This document shows, piece after piece, positions 9,584 through 18,885 of a DNA stretch of 64,000 nt. The stretch covers positions 124,001 through 188,000 of the forward strand of contig JANQPL010000018.1 of assembly GCA_028289425.1 (NCBI GenBank), read 5' to 3'. The notes under the pieces were generated by a model, which searched no databases, was not told where the DNA came from, and worked only from the letters and a program-made list of their open reading frames with translations. The translations under genes and the position numbers were made by a program. The stretch comes from Alphaproteobacteria bacterium. Lineage in GTDB: Bacteria; Pseudomonadota; Alphaproteobacteria; JANQMY01. Positions within the stretch are counted from its first letter, which is position 1. Every line of letters begins with the position of its first letter.

Positions 9584-10150
9584 ATGTCAGATGATAGCGA
9601 ACCGGATATTGACGACCTTCAAAGACGAATGGATGGAGCACTGACCGCCTTGAAGGCTGAGTTCGGCGGTTTAAGAACCGGACGCGCGTCAGTGAGCCTG
9701 CTCGAACCCGTCATGGTTGAGGCGTATGGCAGCCAAATGCCGATCAACCAGGTGGGGACTGTAGGCGTTCCCGAGCCGCGCATGTTGACGGTTCAGGTAT
9801 GGGACAAGGGATTGGTGGGCGCTACGGAAAAGGCCATCCGTAATGCAGGTCTAGGCATAAACCCGGTGGTCGATGGCCAGCTCATTCGCATTCCCATTCC
9901 TGAACTGAATGAAGAGCGGCGCAGAGAGCTCACAAAGATCGCGAGCAAATATGCGGAGCAAGCACGTGTCGCCGTGCGCAATGTCCGTCGCGATGGCATG
10001 GATGGGCTGAAACGGATGGAGAAAAACCATCAGATCAGTGAAGATGATCATAAGATCTATGCGGACGAAATTCAGTCAATGACCGACGAGTTGATCAAAA
10101 AGATCGATGATGCGCTGGGCGTCAAAGAAGCAGAGATTATGCAGGTGTAG
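9584..10150 (+). CDS. frr: ribosome recycling factor
   Basis: Splits the post-termination ribosome together with EF-G. The 188-residue length is typical. The three-helix bundle region reads [21 protein letters not shown] with the conserved LRTGRAS, then the beta-rich domain II ([21 protein letters not shown]), and the C-terminal [28 protein letters not shown] purine-rich ribosome site (GAGAAGGGATAAGAAG) precedes the ATG. The gene is tightly linked to pyrH and leads into uppS. Confidence 0.97.
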   Translation: MSDDSEPDIDDLQRRMDGALTALKAEFGGLRTGRASVSLLEPVMVEAYGSQMPINQVGTVGVPEPRMLTVQVWDKGLVGATEKAIRNAGLGINPVVDGQLIRIPIPELNEERRRELTKIASKYAEQARVAVRNVRRDGMDGLKRMEKNHQISEDDHKIYADEIQSMTDELIKKIDDALGVKEAEIMQV

Positions 10151-10203
10151 GAACTGTTGTGATCCTACGCTGACCGAATTCGCGTTAAGGAAAGGCCCGG
10201 AAG

Positions 10204-10935
10204 ATTAACAGCCCTGCAGAGGAGCTAGATCGCGGCTCAACGGTCCCGCACCACGTCGCCATTATCATGGATGGCAATGGCCGATGGGCTGCAGCCCGCC
10301 ATTTGCCGCGGCGCCTGGGCCATCGCCAAGGCGTCGAAACGGTGCGCAATATTGTGCGCGCCGCCGGTGATCTTGGGATTCGGTACCTCACTCTGTACAG
10401 CTTCTCGTCGGAAAACTGGAAACGTCCCGTGGACGAAGTCAACGATCTGATGGGGTTGTTGCAGGAGTTTGTCCGCCGGCATCTGAAGGAACTGGATGAG
10501 AATGGAGTAAATGTTCGGATCATTGGTGAACGTTCCGGTCTCGCGCCGCACATCATAGACATAATCGATAATGCGGAACGGCAAACCCGAAACAATGATC
10601 GGCTATTTTTGGTCATCGCATTTAACTACGGGGGCCGCACCGAGATCTTTGAGGCTGCCAAGAGATTTGCGAACGATGTTGCAATTGGCAAACTGGGCGT
10701 GGATGCGGTGTCACAGGCCGATTTCGAGTGTTATCTGGACACCAAAGGTATTCCGGATCCGGATCTTATTATCCGTACCAGTGGCGAACAGAGGCTGAGC
10801 AACTTTCTGCTATGGCAGGCAGCCTATGCGGAACTTTTCTTCTGTGAAAAGCTCTGGCCAGACTTTCGTAAGGAAGACCTAGAGCAGGCCGTCTCACATT
10901 TCGCGGGCCGGGAGCGCAGATTTGGCGCTCGATAG
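10204..10935 (+). CDS. uppS: undecaprenyl diphosphate synthase, probable AUU start
   Basis: Cis-prenyltransferase that makes the C55 lipid carrier for peptidoglycan and LPS. The core has the catalytic MDGNGRWA motif, [26 protein letters not shown] and near the C-terminus [15 protein letters not shown], all diagnostic. The first in-frame ATG (10267) is the methionine of MDGNGRW itself and would remove the HVAII strand that every family member has. The frame stays open upstream to a TAA at 10186, with no ATG, GTG or TTG. The only sensible start is ATT at 10204, eight bases after AAGGAAAGG, giving 243 residues, the normal length. A start-codon sequencing error is the alternative. Confidence 0.85.
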   Translation: MNSPAEELDRGSTVPHHVAIIMDGNGRWAAARHLPRRLGHRQGVETVRNIVRAAGDLGIRYLTLYSFSSENWKRPVDEVNDLMGLLQEFVRRHLKELDENGVNVRIIGERSGLAPHIIDIIDNAERQTRNNDRLFLVIAFNYGGRTEIFEAAKRFANDVAIGKLGVDAVSQADFECYLDTKGIPDPDLIIRTSGEQRLSNFLLWQAAYAELFFCEKLWPDFRKEDLEQAVSHFAGRERRFGAR

Positions 10936-11006
10936 ACCGGCAGCAGCAAGTCGCAAGCCAATGCTCGGCGAGGCAATTTGTATGCTGATGATAAAGATAG
11001 ACTAGA

Positions 11007-11807
11007 ATGATCTCATACATTGCCGGAGCGGTGATGGCGGCGGGCGCCGCCTTTTGCATATTTGCGGGACTTTGGCCTTTTGCGGCTTTGGTGGCGGTTA
11101 TCGCAGCCCTTATGGCTTATGAGCACGCTACGATCGTTTTCGGAGAAAGGGCCCGTTTCGAATTGCTTTTGGAAGGCGGGGCACTTGCTGCAGCCCCTTT
11201 ATTGATGGCTGCGTCGATGCCCCTTCTGGCGATCGGACTTGTGTGCCTGATAGCCTTAGCAGTGACATTTCGGGCCAAAGCCAGCGGAACCTCGAAGCGT
11301 TGGGGTGGTGGAGCCGTCGTCTACATTGGGCTGGCGTTGATGGCGGTCGTTTGGCTACGCGACCAGCAAAACGGCGCACTGATTACGATCTGGCTTTTCG
11401 TTTCGATTTGGGCAACAGACAGCTTTGCTCAGATCGTCGGTCGCCGCGTTGGCGGTCCGAAACTTGCGCCCATCACCTCGCCCAACAAGACGTGGAGCGG
11501 TCTTATCGGCGGTATGGCAGGCGCGGCCACGGTTGGCGTGCTAACAGGCTTGGTGCTGCAAGCCGGCTTCGAAAACACCGTTGCGCTCGGCTTCCTGGGA
11601 CTGTTCTTGGCCCTAAGTGGCCAATTGGGAGATTTGCTGGAATCTGCCTTCAAGAGGCATTTCGACGTCAAAGATTCCAGCAACCTGATTCCCGGCCATG
11701 GCGGTGTCCTGGACCGGGTTGATGGGCTCGCGCTGGCGGCAATCATCCTTGTGGTGCTAATAGCAGGATTTGGCTCAGGCCCGTTCGAAACCGCCAGTTT
11801 TGGTTAA
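11007..11807 (+). CDS. cdsA: phosphatidate cytidylyltransferase
   Basis: Converts phosphatidic acid and CTP to CDP-diacylglycerol, the precursor of all phospholipids, in the inner membrane. The 266-residue protein has at least six hydrophobic segments and the CdsA signature near the end: SAFKRHFDVKDSSN followed by LIPGHGGVLDRVDGL, with the conserved KR, KD and DRxD residues. It follows uppS by 71 bp in the usual order. The start at 11007 has only a poor ribosome site. In most alphaproteobacteria dxr comes next; here it does not. Confidence 0.94.
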   Translation: MISYIAGAVMAAGAAFCIFAGLWPFAALVAVIAALMAYEHATIVFGERARFELLLEGGALAAAPLLMAASMPLLAIGLVCLIALAVTFRAKASGTSKRWGGGAVVYIGLALMAVVWLRDQQNGALITIWLFVSIWATDSFAQIVGRRVGGPKLAPITSPNKTWSGLIGGMAGAATVGVLTGLVLQAGFENTVALGFLGLFLALSGQLGDLLESAFKRHFDVKDSSNLIPGHGGVLDRVDGLALAAIILVVLIAGFGSGPFETASFG

Positions 11808-12110
11808 ATTTACCTAACCTGAAAGTTCTGACGCGGAAGTGACCCGGAATGGGTCGGTTTGCTTGCAATGGCGGGTGCCGCCCCCTACTATCCGGGCTTC
11901 TGCTTGAAAGAAAATTGCCTTCAAAAATCGAGCAAATCTCGGGGAAAGCGGAAACGGGTTAGGGTGGTGTCCAATGTTTAGTCGGCGTACAGCTTCAAGC
12001 GAACCACCGAATTGACAGCGCATGTCTGGCTGCGAATGCCGGGCTGCACCTGAAGCCTCCGAGCCGGGATTTCGCGGCGACGGATGGACATTCGATTTGG
12101 AAGTTAAAAC
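11808..12110. other. 303-bp intergenic gap at the usual dxr position
   Basis: No credible coding region on either strand. The stretch contains the weak hairpin at 11840 and otherwise unremarkable sequence running to the rseP ribosome site (GGAAG, 8 bases before the ATG). Nothing in it resembles a dxr remnant. It probably holds the promoter for the rseP-bamA-lpx cluster, but I could not pick out convincing -35 and -10 boxes. Confidence 0.6.
11840..11859 (+). terminator. hairpin after cdsA
   Basis: GACCC at 11841-11845 pairs with GGGTC at 11851-11855 around GGAAT, extended by a T-G pair, and is followed by GGTTTG. It is a plausible but weak intrinsic terminator for the rpsB-to-cdsA cluster, 33 bases after the cdsA stop. 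Confidence 0.4.
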
Positions 12111-13568
12111 ATGGAACTGCTTGGCTACGTCATTCCATTCTTGTTCGTCCTAACGATTGTCGTGTTTTTCCACGAATTGGGTCATTTTTCCGTAGCGCGT
12201 TGGTTCGATGTCCGTGTCGACACGTTTTCAATTGGATTTGGCGGTAAGATATTCGGCTGGGTCGATCGAAAGGGCACTGTTTGGAAAATCGGTTGGATCC
12301 CACTCGGAGGCTACGTCAAGTTCCATGGTGACGAAAGTGTCGCCTCCACTCCCGATCGTGAGAAGTTAGGCGAGATTGCTTCCGGCGCCACCTCGCCACT
12401 TCAGACCGCAGGTTCGGAAAGTCATTTGGCCGAAGCGCAGGGTATGTCGGCCGCCGAGCAAGAGCAGTGTTTCCATTTCAAGCCACTTTACCAGCGAGCG
12501 TTGATCGTCGCTGCTGGCCCGATCGCAAACTTCATCCTGGCCGTTTTCATTTTCGCAATTTTGTTCAGCGTCGTCGGCCAGAGAATGATTCCCCCTCGGA
12601 TCGACGCCATCATCGACGACAGCCCCGCTCAGCTAGCCGGGTTTTTGGTCGGCGACGTGGTCAAGGAAATAAACGGCCGCAAGATTACCAATTTTTCTCA
12701 AGTGCACGAGATCGTCAGCATAAGCGCAAATGAGCCTTTGACGATTGTTGTTGAGCGTCAAGGTGAACTTGTCGAAATCCGGGTAATGCCCGAGCAGGTC
12801 ACAGTGACAGACCAATTCGGGAATACGCACAAGGTCGGACAGATTGGTGTCGAACGCGTGTTACCGCCAGTTGTCGATGCGCTTAGTCCTGCCGGTCCAG
12901 CAGAGACGGCAGGGCTGCAACCGGGAGATATTGTGCGACAGATCAATGGCGAGGAAATAAACAGTTTCCTGGCAATGCAACAGGTCGTGGAGAAAAGTGC
13001 AGGTATACCGCTTCAATTCACGATCGAGCGGGACGGCAGACTGATTGAAGTCGAGATTACGCCGGCCCCCGTAAAGATTACCGATAGAGACGGCAAAGAA
13101 GTTGACGTGGGCAGGATCGGCATCCAAGGACACGACAACATTACCGATTATGACATTGTCCGTGTCAATTTCTTCGAAGGGCTCGTGATGGGGGTCGGTC
13201 GGACTTGGTTCATCATCGAAAGGACATTCGATTTTCTCGGTGGGCTATTCGTTGGGCATGAAGATGCAAGCCAACTGAGCGGACCGTTGGGAATTGCAAA
13301 AGTTTCGGGTGAGGTGGCTCAAGGGGGCCTCGTTCCCTTGATATCGCTCGCTGCGATCCTGTCGGTGAGTATCGGTCTTCTGAATTTGTTCCCGATTCCC
13401 ATGCTTGATGGTGGGCACCTGCTCTATTATGCCTATGAGGCAGTGGCTGGACAGCCATTGGGCGAGCGGGCACAGGAAGTTGGGTTTAGAATAGGGCTGG
13501 CCTTGGTGATTTCCTTAATGCTGTTTGCGACCTGGAATGATCTCGTAAAGTTTAGGATTTTCGGTTAG
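12111..13568 (+). CDS. rseP: RseP/MmpA-type site-2 zinc metalloprotease with two PDZ domains
   Basis: Intramembrane protease that cleaves anti-sigma factors and signal-peptide remnants. Zinc motif HELGH is at residues 21-25 in the first membrane helix, and the second metal motif PMLDGGH is near residue 433 in a C-terminal helix. Between them are two consecutive PDZ repeats of about 87 residues each (roughly 161-247 and 251-338). Both have the same architecture: GDVVKEINGRKI versus GDIVRQINGEEI, and VGQIGV versus VGRIGI at the end. At 485 residues it is longer than typical single-PDZ alphaproteobacterial homologues. A 50-residue polar insert follows the first helix region (about 75-125). It heads the outer-membrane biogenesis cluster with bamA. 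Confidence 0.94.
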   Translation: MELLGYVIPFLFVLTIVVFFHELGHFSVARWFDVRVDTFSIGFGGKIFGWVDRKGTVWKIGWIPLGGYVKFHGDESVASTPDREKLGEIASGATSPLQTAGSESHLAEAQGMSAAEQEQCFHFKPLYQRALIVAAGPIANFILAVFIFAILFSVVGQRMIPPRIDAIIDDSPAQLAGFLVGDVVKEINGRKITNFSQVHEIVSISANEPLTIVVERQGELVEIRVMPEQVTVTDQFGNTHKVGQIGVERVLPPVVDALSPAGPAETAGLQPGDIVRQINGEEINSFLAMQQVVEKSAGIPLQFTIERDGRLIEVEITPAPVKITDRDGKEVDVGRIGIQGHDNITDYDIVRVNFFEGLVMGVGRTWFIIERTFDFLGGLFVGHEDASQLSGPLGIAKVSGEVAQGGLVPLISLAAILSVSIGLLNLFPIPMLDGGHLLYYAYEAVAGQPLGERAQEVGFRIGLALVISLMLFATWNDLVKFRIFG

Positions 13569-13628
13569 AAGACAGCCAACAAAAACAAAAGTCGCTTCGT
13601 TTAGGGGTAAAGTGGGTAAGAGCTGCAT

Positions 13629-15944
13629 ATGACACGCGTGACCACCGTTGTGGGGGCAATTCTCTGTCTGTTTGTCGCAGGCGTTCTATCGGGGTTTGTT
13701 TCCGGCGCTGCCGCCCAGCAATCGGTTATTCAACAGATCCGTGTTGAAGGGAATCAGCGGATTGAAGCGGCGACCGTTGTCTCTTACCTGACGATTGCGC
13801 CCGGTGACCCCGTCGATGCCGCCGAGATCGACCGTTCGCTGAAGACACTTTTTGTTACCGGTCTTTTCGCGGACGTGACCTTGCGCCAGGAAGGCGACGT
13901 TCTTGTGGTCAGTGTGGTCGAGAACCCGATCATCAATCGCGTCGCCTTTGAAGGAAACCGGAAACTTGATTCGGACGATTTCGAAGAAGAAATCCAGCTC
14001 AAGCCGCGCATTGTCTATACCCGCTCGAAAGTGCAAACGGACGTTCAACGTATCATTGAATTGTATCGGCGTTCCGGACGGTTTGCCGCGACCGTAGAAC
14101 CCAAAGTCATACAACTGCCACAGAACCGGGTCGACCTGGTCTTTGAAATCAATGAAGGACCGGTGACAGGTGTTCGGCGCATCAACTTTCTTGGGAACAA
14201 GAAATACAGTGCGGGCCGGTTGCGCCAGGAAATTGCTACCAAAGAAACCAGGTTTTGGCGTTTTCTCACGTCGAACGACAATTACGACCCCGACAGGCTG
14301 ACGTTCGACCGGGAGGTGTTGCGGCGTTTCTATTTGGAGCGCGGCTATGCCGATTTCCGGGTGATTTCGGCCGTTGCGGAATTGACCCGAGACGGCAAGG
14401 ATTTTTTCATCACCTTCACTGTCGATGAAGGGGAGCGGTATCGCATAGGTGAGGTGAACATCAACACCCAGCTTGCGGAACTCGACCCTGAAACGCTCCG
14501 TCCTCTGATAAGATTTGAGAGCGGCGAAATTTATAACGCAGAGCTCATTGACGACACGATTGATGCATTAACGTTTGCTGCGGGTGTTCGCGGTTTTGCA
14601 TTTGTTGATGTGCGGCCAAGGGTTCGCCGCGATCGAGACAACCAACTGATTAACATCACCTTTGAGGTCAATGAGGGACCGCGCGTCTACATCGAACGGA
14701 TCGATATCGTTGGCAATACGCGCACCTTGGATCGTGTCATTCGCCGTCAAATCAGTTTGGTTGAGGGTGATGCGTTTAACCGTGTACTGATTGATCGTTC
14801 GAAAGCGGCAATTCGTGGATTGACGTTCTTCAGCGAAGTCGAAATCAATGAAGAGCCGGGGTCCGCCGCCGACAGAACCGTATTGACGGTTGAGGTCGAA
14901 GAACAATCGACGGGTGAACTTTCGATCGGTGCGGGCTTTTCGTCGACGGATAGCATTATCGGCGACTTCAGCGTGTCAGAGCGGAACCTGCTCGGTCGCG
15001 GGCAGTTCATCCGCTTGCGCGTTTCTGTGAGCCGGCGCCGCCAGCAAGTGGACATCCGATTTACGGAACCATATTTCCTTGGGAGAAATCTGGCCGCTGG
15101 TTTTGACTTGTTCCGCATTCGAACGGATTTTGAGGATGAATCGGGGTTTGACACCGACAGTATCGGTTTGGGACTTCGAGCGGGTTTCCCGTTAACCCGC
15201 TTCGGTAAGATCTCGACGCGATACACGCTTCGGCAGGATGACATCCGGGTCGATGACTTTTCCTGTCAGTTCGGGTTCATCTCGCTGTCTGTGTGTTCCG
15301 CAGCAGGGGAAACCACGTCATCGATCTTGGGGTACACCTATTTTTACGACCGCCGGGACGATCCAATCGAGCCGACGCGCGGCTGGGATTTCAACCTGTC
15401 ACAGGATGTTGCCGGTGTTGGTGGTACCGAAGCGTATCTACGCTCTGAAGTCCGCGCCAATTGGTACCATCCGATACCGATATTCGGTGCCGAGAACATT
15501 ATTGCAAATCTGAGAGCGACCGGCGGTTACATCTTCGGCCTTGGCCGCGATGTTCGCCTAAATGACCGTTTCTTCCGTGGGGGGCCCTCGTTCCGCGGCT
15601 TTGAGACCTCCGGTATTGGCCCACGAGATGTGGTCACCAGTGATGCTGTTGGTGGCCAGTTGTTCGGGATCGGTACCGCTGAGATCGTCTTTCCTCTGGG
15701 CTTGCCGGACGAATTTGGCATAAAAGGGGCGATTTTTTCGGATGTTGGTACGCTGGGCATTGTCGACGAAGATCAATTCACGACAAATGTTGACGATTCG
15801 CTCGGCTTAAGGTTATCCGTGGGCTTTAGTGTTCTGTGGGATTCTCCTTTTGGGCCTATTCGCCTGGACTTCGCAAATCCGCTGATACGGGAACCCTTCG
15901 ATCAGGAAGAAGCGTTCCGATTTAGCGCTGGTACAAGGTTTTAG
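13629..15944 (+). CDS. bamA: outer membrane protein assembly factor BamA
   Basis: Omp85-family insertase of the BAM complex. The 771-residue protein begins with a signal peptide (about residues 1-30, ending near SGAAAQQ). Five POTRA repeats of about 75 residues follow, recognisable from INxVxFEGNRKL, VRRINFLGNKKY and IERIDIVGNTRT. The C-terminal beta-barrel includes the RGF motif region (FFRGGPSFRGFE) and ends FRFSAGTRF with the C-terminal phenylalanine needed for barrel insertion. A pair of cysteines 14 residues apart lies in one barrel loop (near 15263-15300). It is followed after 2 bp by the skp homologue, so the two are co-translated. Confidence 0.97.
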   Translation: MTRVTTVVGAILCLFVAGVLSGFVSGAAAQQSVIQQIRVEGNQRIEAATVVSYLTIAPGDPVDAAEIDRSLKTLFVTGLFADVTLRQEGDVLVVSVVENPIINRVAFEGNRKLDSDDFEEEIQLKPRIVYTRSKVQTDVQRIIELYRRSGRFAATVEPKVIQLPQNRVDLVFEINEGPVTGVRRINFLGNKKYSAGRLRQEIATKETRFWRFLTSNDNYDPDRLTFDREVLRRFYLERGYADFRVISAVAELTRDGKDFFITFTVDEGERYRIGEVNINTQLAELDPETLRPLIRFESGEIYNAELIDDTIDALTFAAGVRGFAFVDVRPRVRRDRDNQLINITFEVNEGPRVYIERIDIVGNTRTLDRVIRRQISLVEGDAFNRVLIDRSKAAIRGLTFFSEVEINEEPGSAADRTVLTVEVEEQSTGELSIGAGFSSTDSIIGDFSVSERNLLGRGQFIRLRVSVSRRRQQVDIRFTEPYFLGRNLAAGFDLFRIRTDFEDESGFDTDSIGLGLRAGFPLTRFGKISTRYTLRQDDIRVDDFSCQFGFISLSVCSAAGETTSSILGYTYFYDRRDDPIEPTRGWDFNLSQDVAGVGGTEAYLRSEVRANWYHPIPIFGAENIIANLRATGGYIFGLGRDVRLNDRFFRGGPSFRGFETSGIGPRDVVTSDAVGGQLFGIGTAEIVFPLGLPDEFGIKGAIFSDVGTLGIVDEDQFTTNVDDSLGLRLSVGFSVLWDSPFGPIRLDFANPLIREPFDQEEAFRFSAGTRF

Positions 15945-15946
15945 AA

Positions 15947-16534
15947 ATGACGCGTACATACAAAAATCTGGCTCTGATTACCTTTGCTGCATTTGCCTCT
16001 TTGGCAATGTTGGCTATGGGAACGGCGGCGACCTACGCGCAAGCCGACAGCAACGCCAAAATCATCACCGTCGATCGGAACTCTTTCTTTGTAGACTCAG
16101 AGGCGGCCAAAGACATCGCGAAGCAGGTTAAAACACTGCGCGAGGGCATCGAATCTGAACTCAACAAGAAGATGGAAGCTTTGACCACGGAACGTGATCA
16201 ATTGGCCGGACAGCAAACCATCCTGACGCAAGAAGTCTTCGAAGAGAAAGCAAAGCAGCTGCAGGAACGTTTTGTGGCGCTTCAAGCCGAAGCGGAGAAT
16301 AAGCAACGTCAGCTTCAGGCAGCCGTCGCAAAAGCGCAGTCAAAGATATTGGAAGCCGTATCTCCGATTTTGGATGAGATCCTTAAAGAAAAGAATGCCA
16401 ACCTCATGCTTGAGCGCGGCATAATCGTTAAGGGCGCGGTGGATATTGATGTGACCGCGACAGCGATGTTGCGACTTAATGAAAAGCTGCCCACCGTCAA
16501 AGTGGAGCTTGCGCAGGCAAAGGCCGGCAATTAG
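15947..16534 (+). CDS. skp: periplasmic chaperone Skp/OmpH
   Basis: Periplasmic chaperone that delivers unfolded outer-membrane proteins to BamA. The 195-residue protein has a signal peptide (hydrophobic LITFAAFASLAMLAMGTAA, cleaved near YAQA), a short beta segment (AKIITVDRNSFF), and then two long coiled-coil arms rich in Lys, Glu, Gln and Ala from about residue 50 to 140. It ends with the second part of the trimer body (GIIVKGAVDIDVTATAM). Position between bamA and lpxD is standard, and the start overlaps the bamA end region. Confidence 0.93.
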   Translation: MTRTYKNLALITFAAFASLAMLAMGTAATYAQADSNAKIITVDRNSFFVDSEAAKDIAKQVKTLREGIESELNKKMEALTTERDQLAGQQTILTQEVFEEKAKQLQERFVALQAEAENKQRQLQAAVAKAQSKILEAVSPILDEILKEKNANLMLERGIIVKGAVDIDVTATAMLRLNEKLPTVKVELAQAKAGN

Positions 16535-16556
16535 GTGCCAAAGAGGCGCGAGGTGA

Positions 16557-17597
16557 ATGGCCGATCCCCGCTTCTTTGAGAATCGCGGGCCCTTTAAGCT
16601 GGAAACTCTGGCAGAATTGGTTTCAGGGTCTTTGGGTGAGGGAGCCGATCCCTCATTTCTTGTGCGAGATGTCTCGGGACTGGACGACGCTGAGGCGTCT
16701 CACCTGACATTCCTCAAGGATAAGAAGTACTTAGAGAGCCTTGCGGAGACCCGGGCGGGTGTCTGCGTGTTGACGAAGGATTTCCTCGAAAAGGCGCCCG
16801 GCGGGCTCAATCTCCTGATCTCCGACGATCCCGAACGTGCCTTTGCTAAAATTGCACATGCTTTCTATCCCCAGTCACCTCTAAAGAGAGGATCGATCGA
16901 TAGGCATGCGCTGGTCGATGAGGCGGCTTCTCTTGGCGATGATGTGACCATTGAGGCGGGGGCGGTTGTGGGGCCGGGGGCGTCGATCGGTCAGGGCAGC
17001 CATGTCTGCTCCTGTGCTGTGATCGGGCCTGGGGTCCAAATCGGCCAGAATGTCCATATCGGCGCCCATGCTTCCATCGGCTATGCCTTGGTGGGAGATC
17101 GGGTCATCATTCATGCCGGGGCGCGCATCGGAGAAGACGGCTTCGGATTTGCCATGGGCCCCCAGGGACACCAAAAAATACCTCAACTGGGCCGGGTCAT
17201 CATTCAGGATGACGTGGAAATTGGCGCCAACACAACGATTGACAGGGGTGCGGGCCGCGACACGGTCATCGGTGAAGGCTCAAAGATTGATAATCTGGTT
17301 CAGATCGGGCACAACGTACAAATTGGCCGAGGTTGTATTATTGCCGGGCAGGCTGGTGTTTCGGGCAGCACGGTGCTTGGCGACTTTGTCGCGCTGGGTG
17401 GCCAGGTTGGGTTGGCGGATCACGTAACGATCGGCGCGGGCGCACAGGTTGCCGCGAACGCCGGCGTAATGCGCGATATTCCGGCCGGCGCCGTCTATTG
17501 CGGGGCGCCCGCCAAACCTATTCGCGAATTCATGCGCGAGGTCGCCACCCTGACCAAGCTCGCGCAGGCAAGAGGGAAGAGGACGAAGAATGAGTGA
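16557..17597 (+). CDS. lpxD: UDP-3-O-acyl-glucosamine N-acyltransferase
   Basis: Third step of lipid A synthesis: adds an N-linked hydroxyacyl chain. The 346-residue protein has an N-terminal uridine-binding domain (LAELVSGSLGEGADP then HLTFLKDKKY) and a left-handed beta-helix of hexapeptide repeats from about residue 115 to 310. The segment VQIGHNVQIGRGCIIAG carries the catalytic histidine position. A short helical tail ends the protein. The GTG/ATG choice is simple, with GAGG just before the ATG. The last 8 bases overlap the fabZ start. Confidence 0.96.
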   Translation: MADPRFFENRGPFKLETLAELVSGSLGEGADPSFLVRDVSGLDDAEASHLTFLKDKKYLESLAETRAGVCVLTKDFLEKAPGGLNLLISDDPERAFAKIAHAFYPQSPLKRGSIDRHALVDEAASLGDDVTIEAGAVVGPGASIGQGSHVCSCAVIGPGVQIGQNVHIGAHASIGYALVGDRVIIHAGARIGEDGFGFAMGPQGHQKIPQLGRVIIQDDVEIGANTTIDRGAGRDTVIGEGSKIDNLVQIGHNVQIGRGCIIAGQAGVSGSTVLGDFVALGGQVGLADHVTIGAGAQVAANAGVMRDIPAGAVYCGAPAKPIREFMREVATLTKLAQARGKRTKNE

Positions 17598-18072
17598 TGT
17601 TGCTGCGCCGGACGCCATGGGGGTTGCCGAAATTGCACGCATCATGGAACTGCTTCCGCATCGTTACCCGATGCTGCTGGTGGACAAAGTAGTGGATATG
17701 GTACCGGGCAAGAGCGCAACCGGTATCAAGAATGTCACCATAAACGAACCATTCTTCACAGGACATTTTCCGGCCCAACCTGTGATGCCGGGTGTGCTGA
17801 TCATCGAGTCGATGGCCCAAACAGCCGCAGCACTGGTTGTGCATTCCCTAGGTACCGATATGGACGGTAAGATCGTTTACTTCATGACCGTCGATAAGGG
17901 CAGGTTTCGGCAGCCCGTTGCGCCGGGCGACACACTTCATATGCCCGTCACGGTATTGCGCGGTCATGGCAGCGTGTGGAAATTTTCTGGACAAGCGAAA
18001 GTCGGCGACACGTTGGTGGCCGAAGCGGAATACAGCGCGATGATCGTTGACCCTAAGGGCCAGCGCGCATGA
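17590..18072 (+). CDS. fabZ: 3-hydroxyacyl-ACP dehydratase FabZ
   Basis: Dehydrates 3-hydroxyacyl-ACP in fatty acid elongation and so competes with lipid A synthesis for hydroxymyristoyl-ACP. The 160-residue hot-dog-fold protein has [14 protein letters not shown] and the active-site motif [20 protein letters not shown], with the catalytic histidine in GHFP and the glutamate in IIESMAQ. Start overlaps lpxD by 8 bp and stop overlaps lpxA by 4 bp (ATGA), so the lpxD-fabZ-lpxA block is translationally coupled. Confidence 0.97.
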   Translation: MSDVAAPDAMGVAEIARIMELLPHRYPMLLVDKVVDMVPGKSATGIKNVTINEPFFTGHFPAQPVMPGVLIIESMAQTAAALVVHSLGTDMDGKIVYFMTVDKGRFRQPVAPGDTLHMPVTVLRGHGSVWKFSGQAKVGDTLVAEAEYSAMIVDPKGQRA

Positions 18073-18869
18073 GTTTTGTTCATCCGACGGCGGTAATCGA
18101 AGACGGGGCGGTCATTGGCGATAGTGTCTTTGTGGGTCCTTTTTCGTGCATAGGTCCACAGGTGGCACTGCATGACGGCGTCAAGCTCCATTCCCACGTA
18201 GTTGTCGCCGGCGACACGGAGATTGGCGACAGTACCGAAGTGTTTCCTTTCGTATCTCTCGGGCATCCACCGCAGCATCTTTCCCAAATTGATCCGACCA
18301 CGAAACTGGTGATCGGAAAGAACAACGTAATTCGGGAAAGCGTAACCATGAATCCCGGCACGAAAACCGGTTCGGGCGTCACGCGGGTGGGTGATGGTGG
18401 TTACTTTATGGCGAATTCGCATGTAGCCCATGACTGCGTTGTCGGAGACAGCGTTGTGTTCGCCAACTGTGCCACGCTGGGGGGGCACGCGCATGTGGAT
18501 GACCATGTAATCATTGGCGGCTTGGCAGCCGTGCACCAGCATGTGCGGGTGGGCAAGCACGCCATTATCGGAGGGATGACGGGCGTTGAATTTGATGTGA
18601 TCCCCTACGGATCAATTATGGGTAACCGGGCCTATCTGGCCGGACTAAACCTCATCGGTCTCAAGCGCAGAGGGTATACACGCGGACAGATTCATGATTT
18701 GCGGAATGCTTACCGATTGTTGTTTGCGGAAGAGGGCACGTTCCAAGAACGTCTGGTAGACGTGGCCGAATTGTTTGCCGCCAACAAAGAGGCGATGGAG
18801 ATCGTCAATTTCGTTCGCGCCGATTCAGCAAGGGGCCTGACCATGCCCAAGAACAACCGCACGGGATAG
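18069..18869 (+). CDS. lpxA: UDP-N-acetylglucosamine acyltransferase
   Basis: First committed step of lipid A synthesis. The 266-residue protein is a left-handed beta-helix followed by a C-terminal helical domain ([23 protein letters not shown]). The segment [15 protein letters not shown] contains the catalytic histidine, and [15 protein letters not shown] and [16 protein letters not shown] are characteristic of LpxA. Its ATG overlaps the fabZ stop. Confidence 0.97.
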   Translation: MSFVHPTAVIEDGAVIGDSVFVGPFSCIGPQVALHDGVKLHSHVVVAGDTEIGDSTEVFPFVSLGHPPQHLSQIDPTTKLVIGKNNVIRESVTMNPGTKTGSGVTRVGDGGYFMANSHVAHDCVVGDSVVFANCATLGGHAHVDDHVIIGGLAAVHQHVRVGKHAIIGGMTGVEFDVIPYGSIMGNRAYLAGLNLIGLKRRGYTRGQIHDLRNAYRLLFAEEGTFQERLVDVAELFAANKEAMEIVNFVRADSARGLTMPKNNRTG

Positions 18870-18885
18870 CGATCGCAGAGGCACT

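Noticed and set aside
10189-10266. Frameshift at the start of uppS
   Set aside because: The upstream residues are in the same frame as the core and fit the family, so no shift is needed; only the start codon is unusual.
11808-12110. dxr pseudogene in the cdsA-rseP gap
   Set aside because: No frame on either strand shows any DXR-like motif, and the gap is far shorter than the gene.
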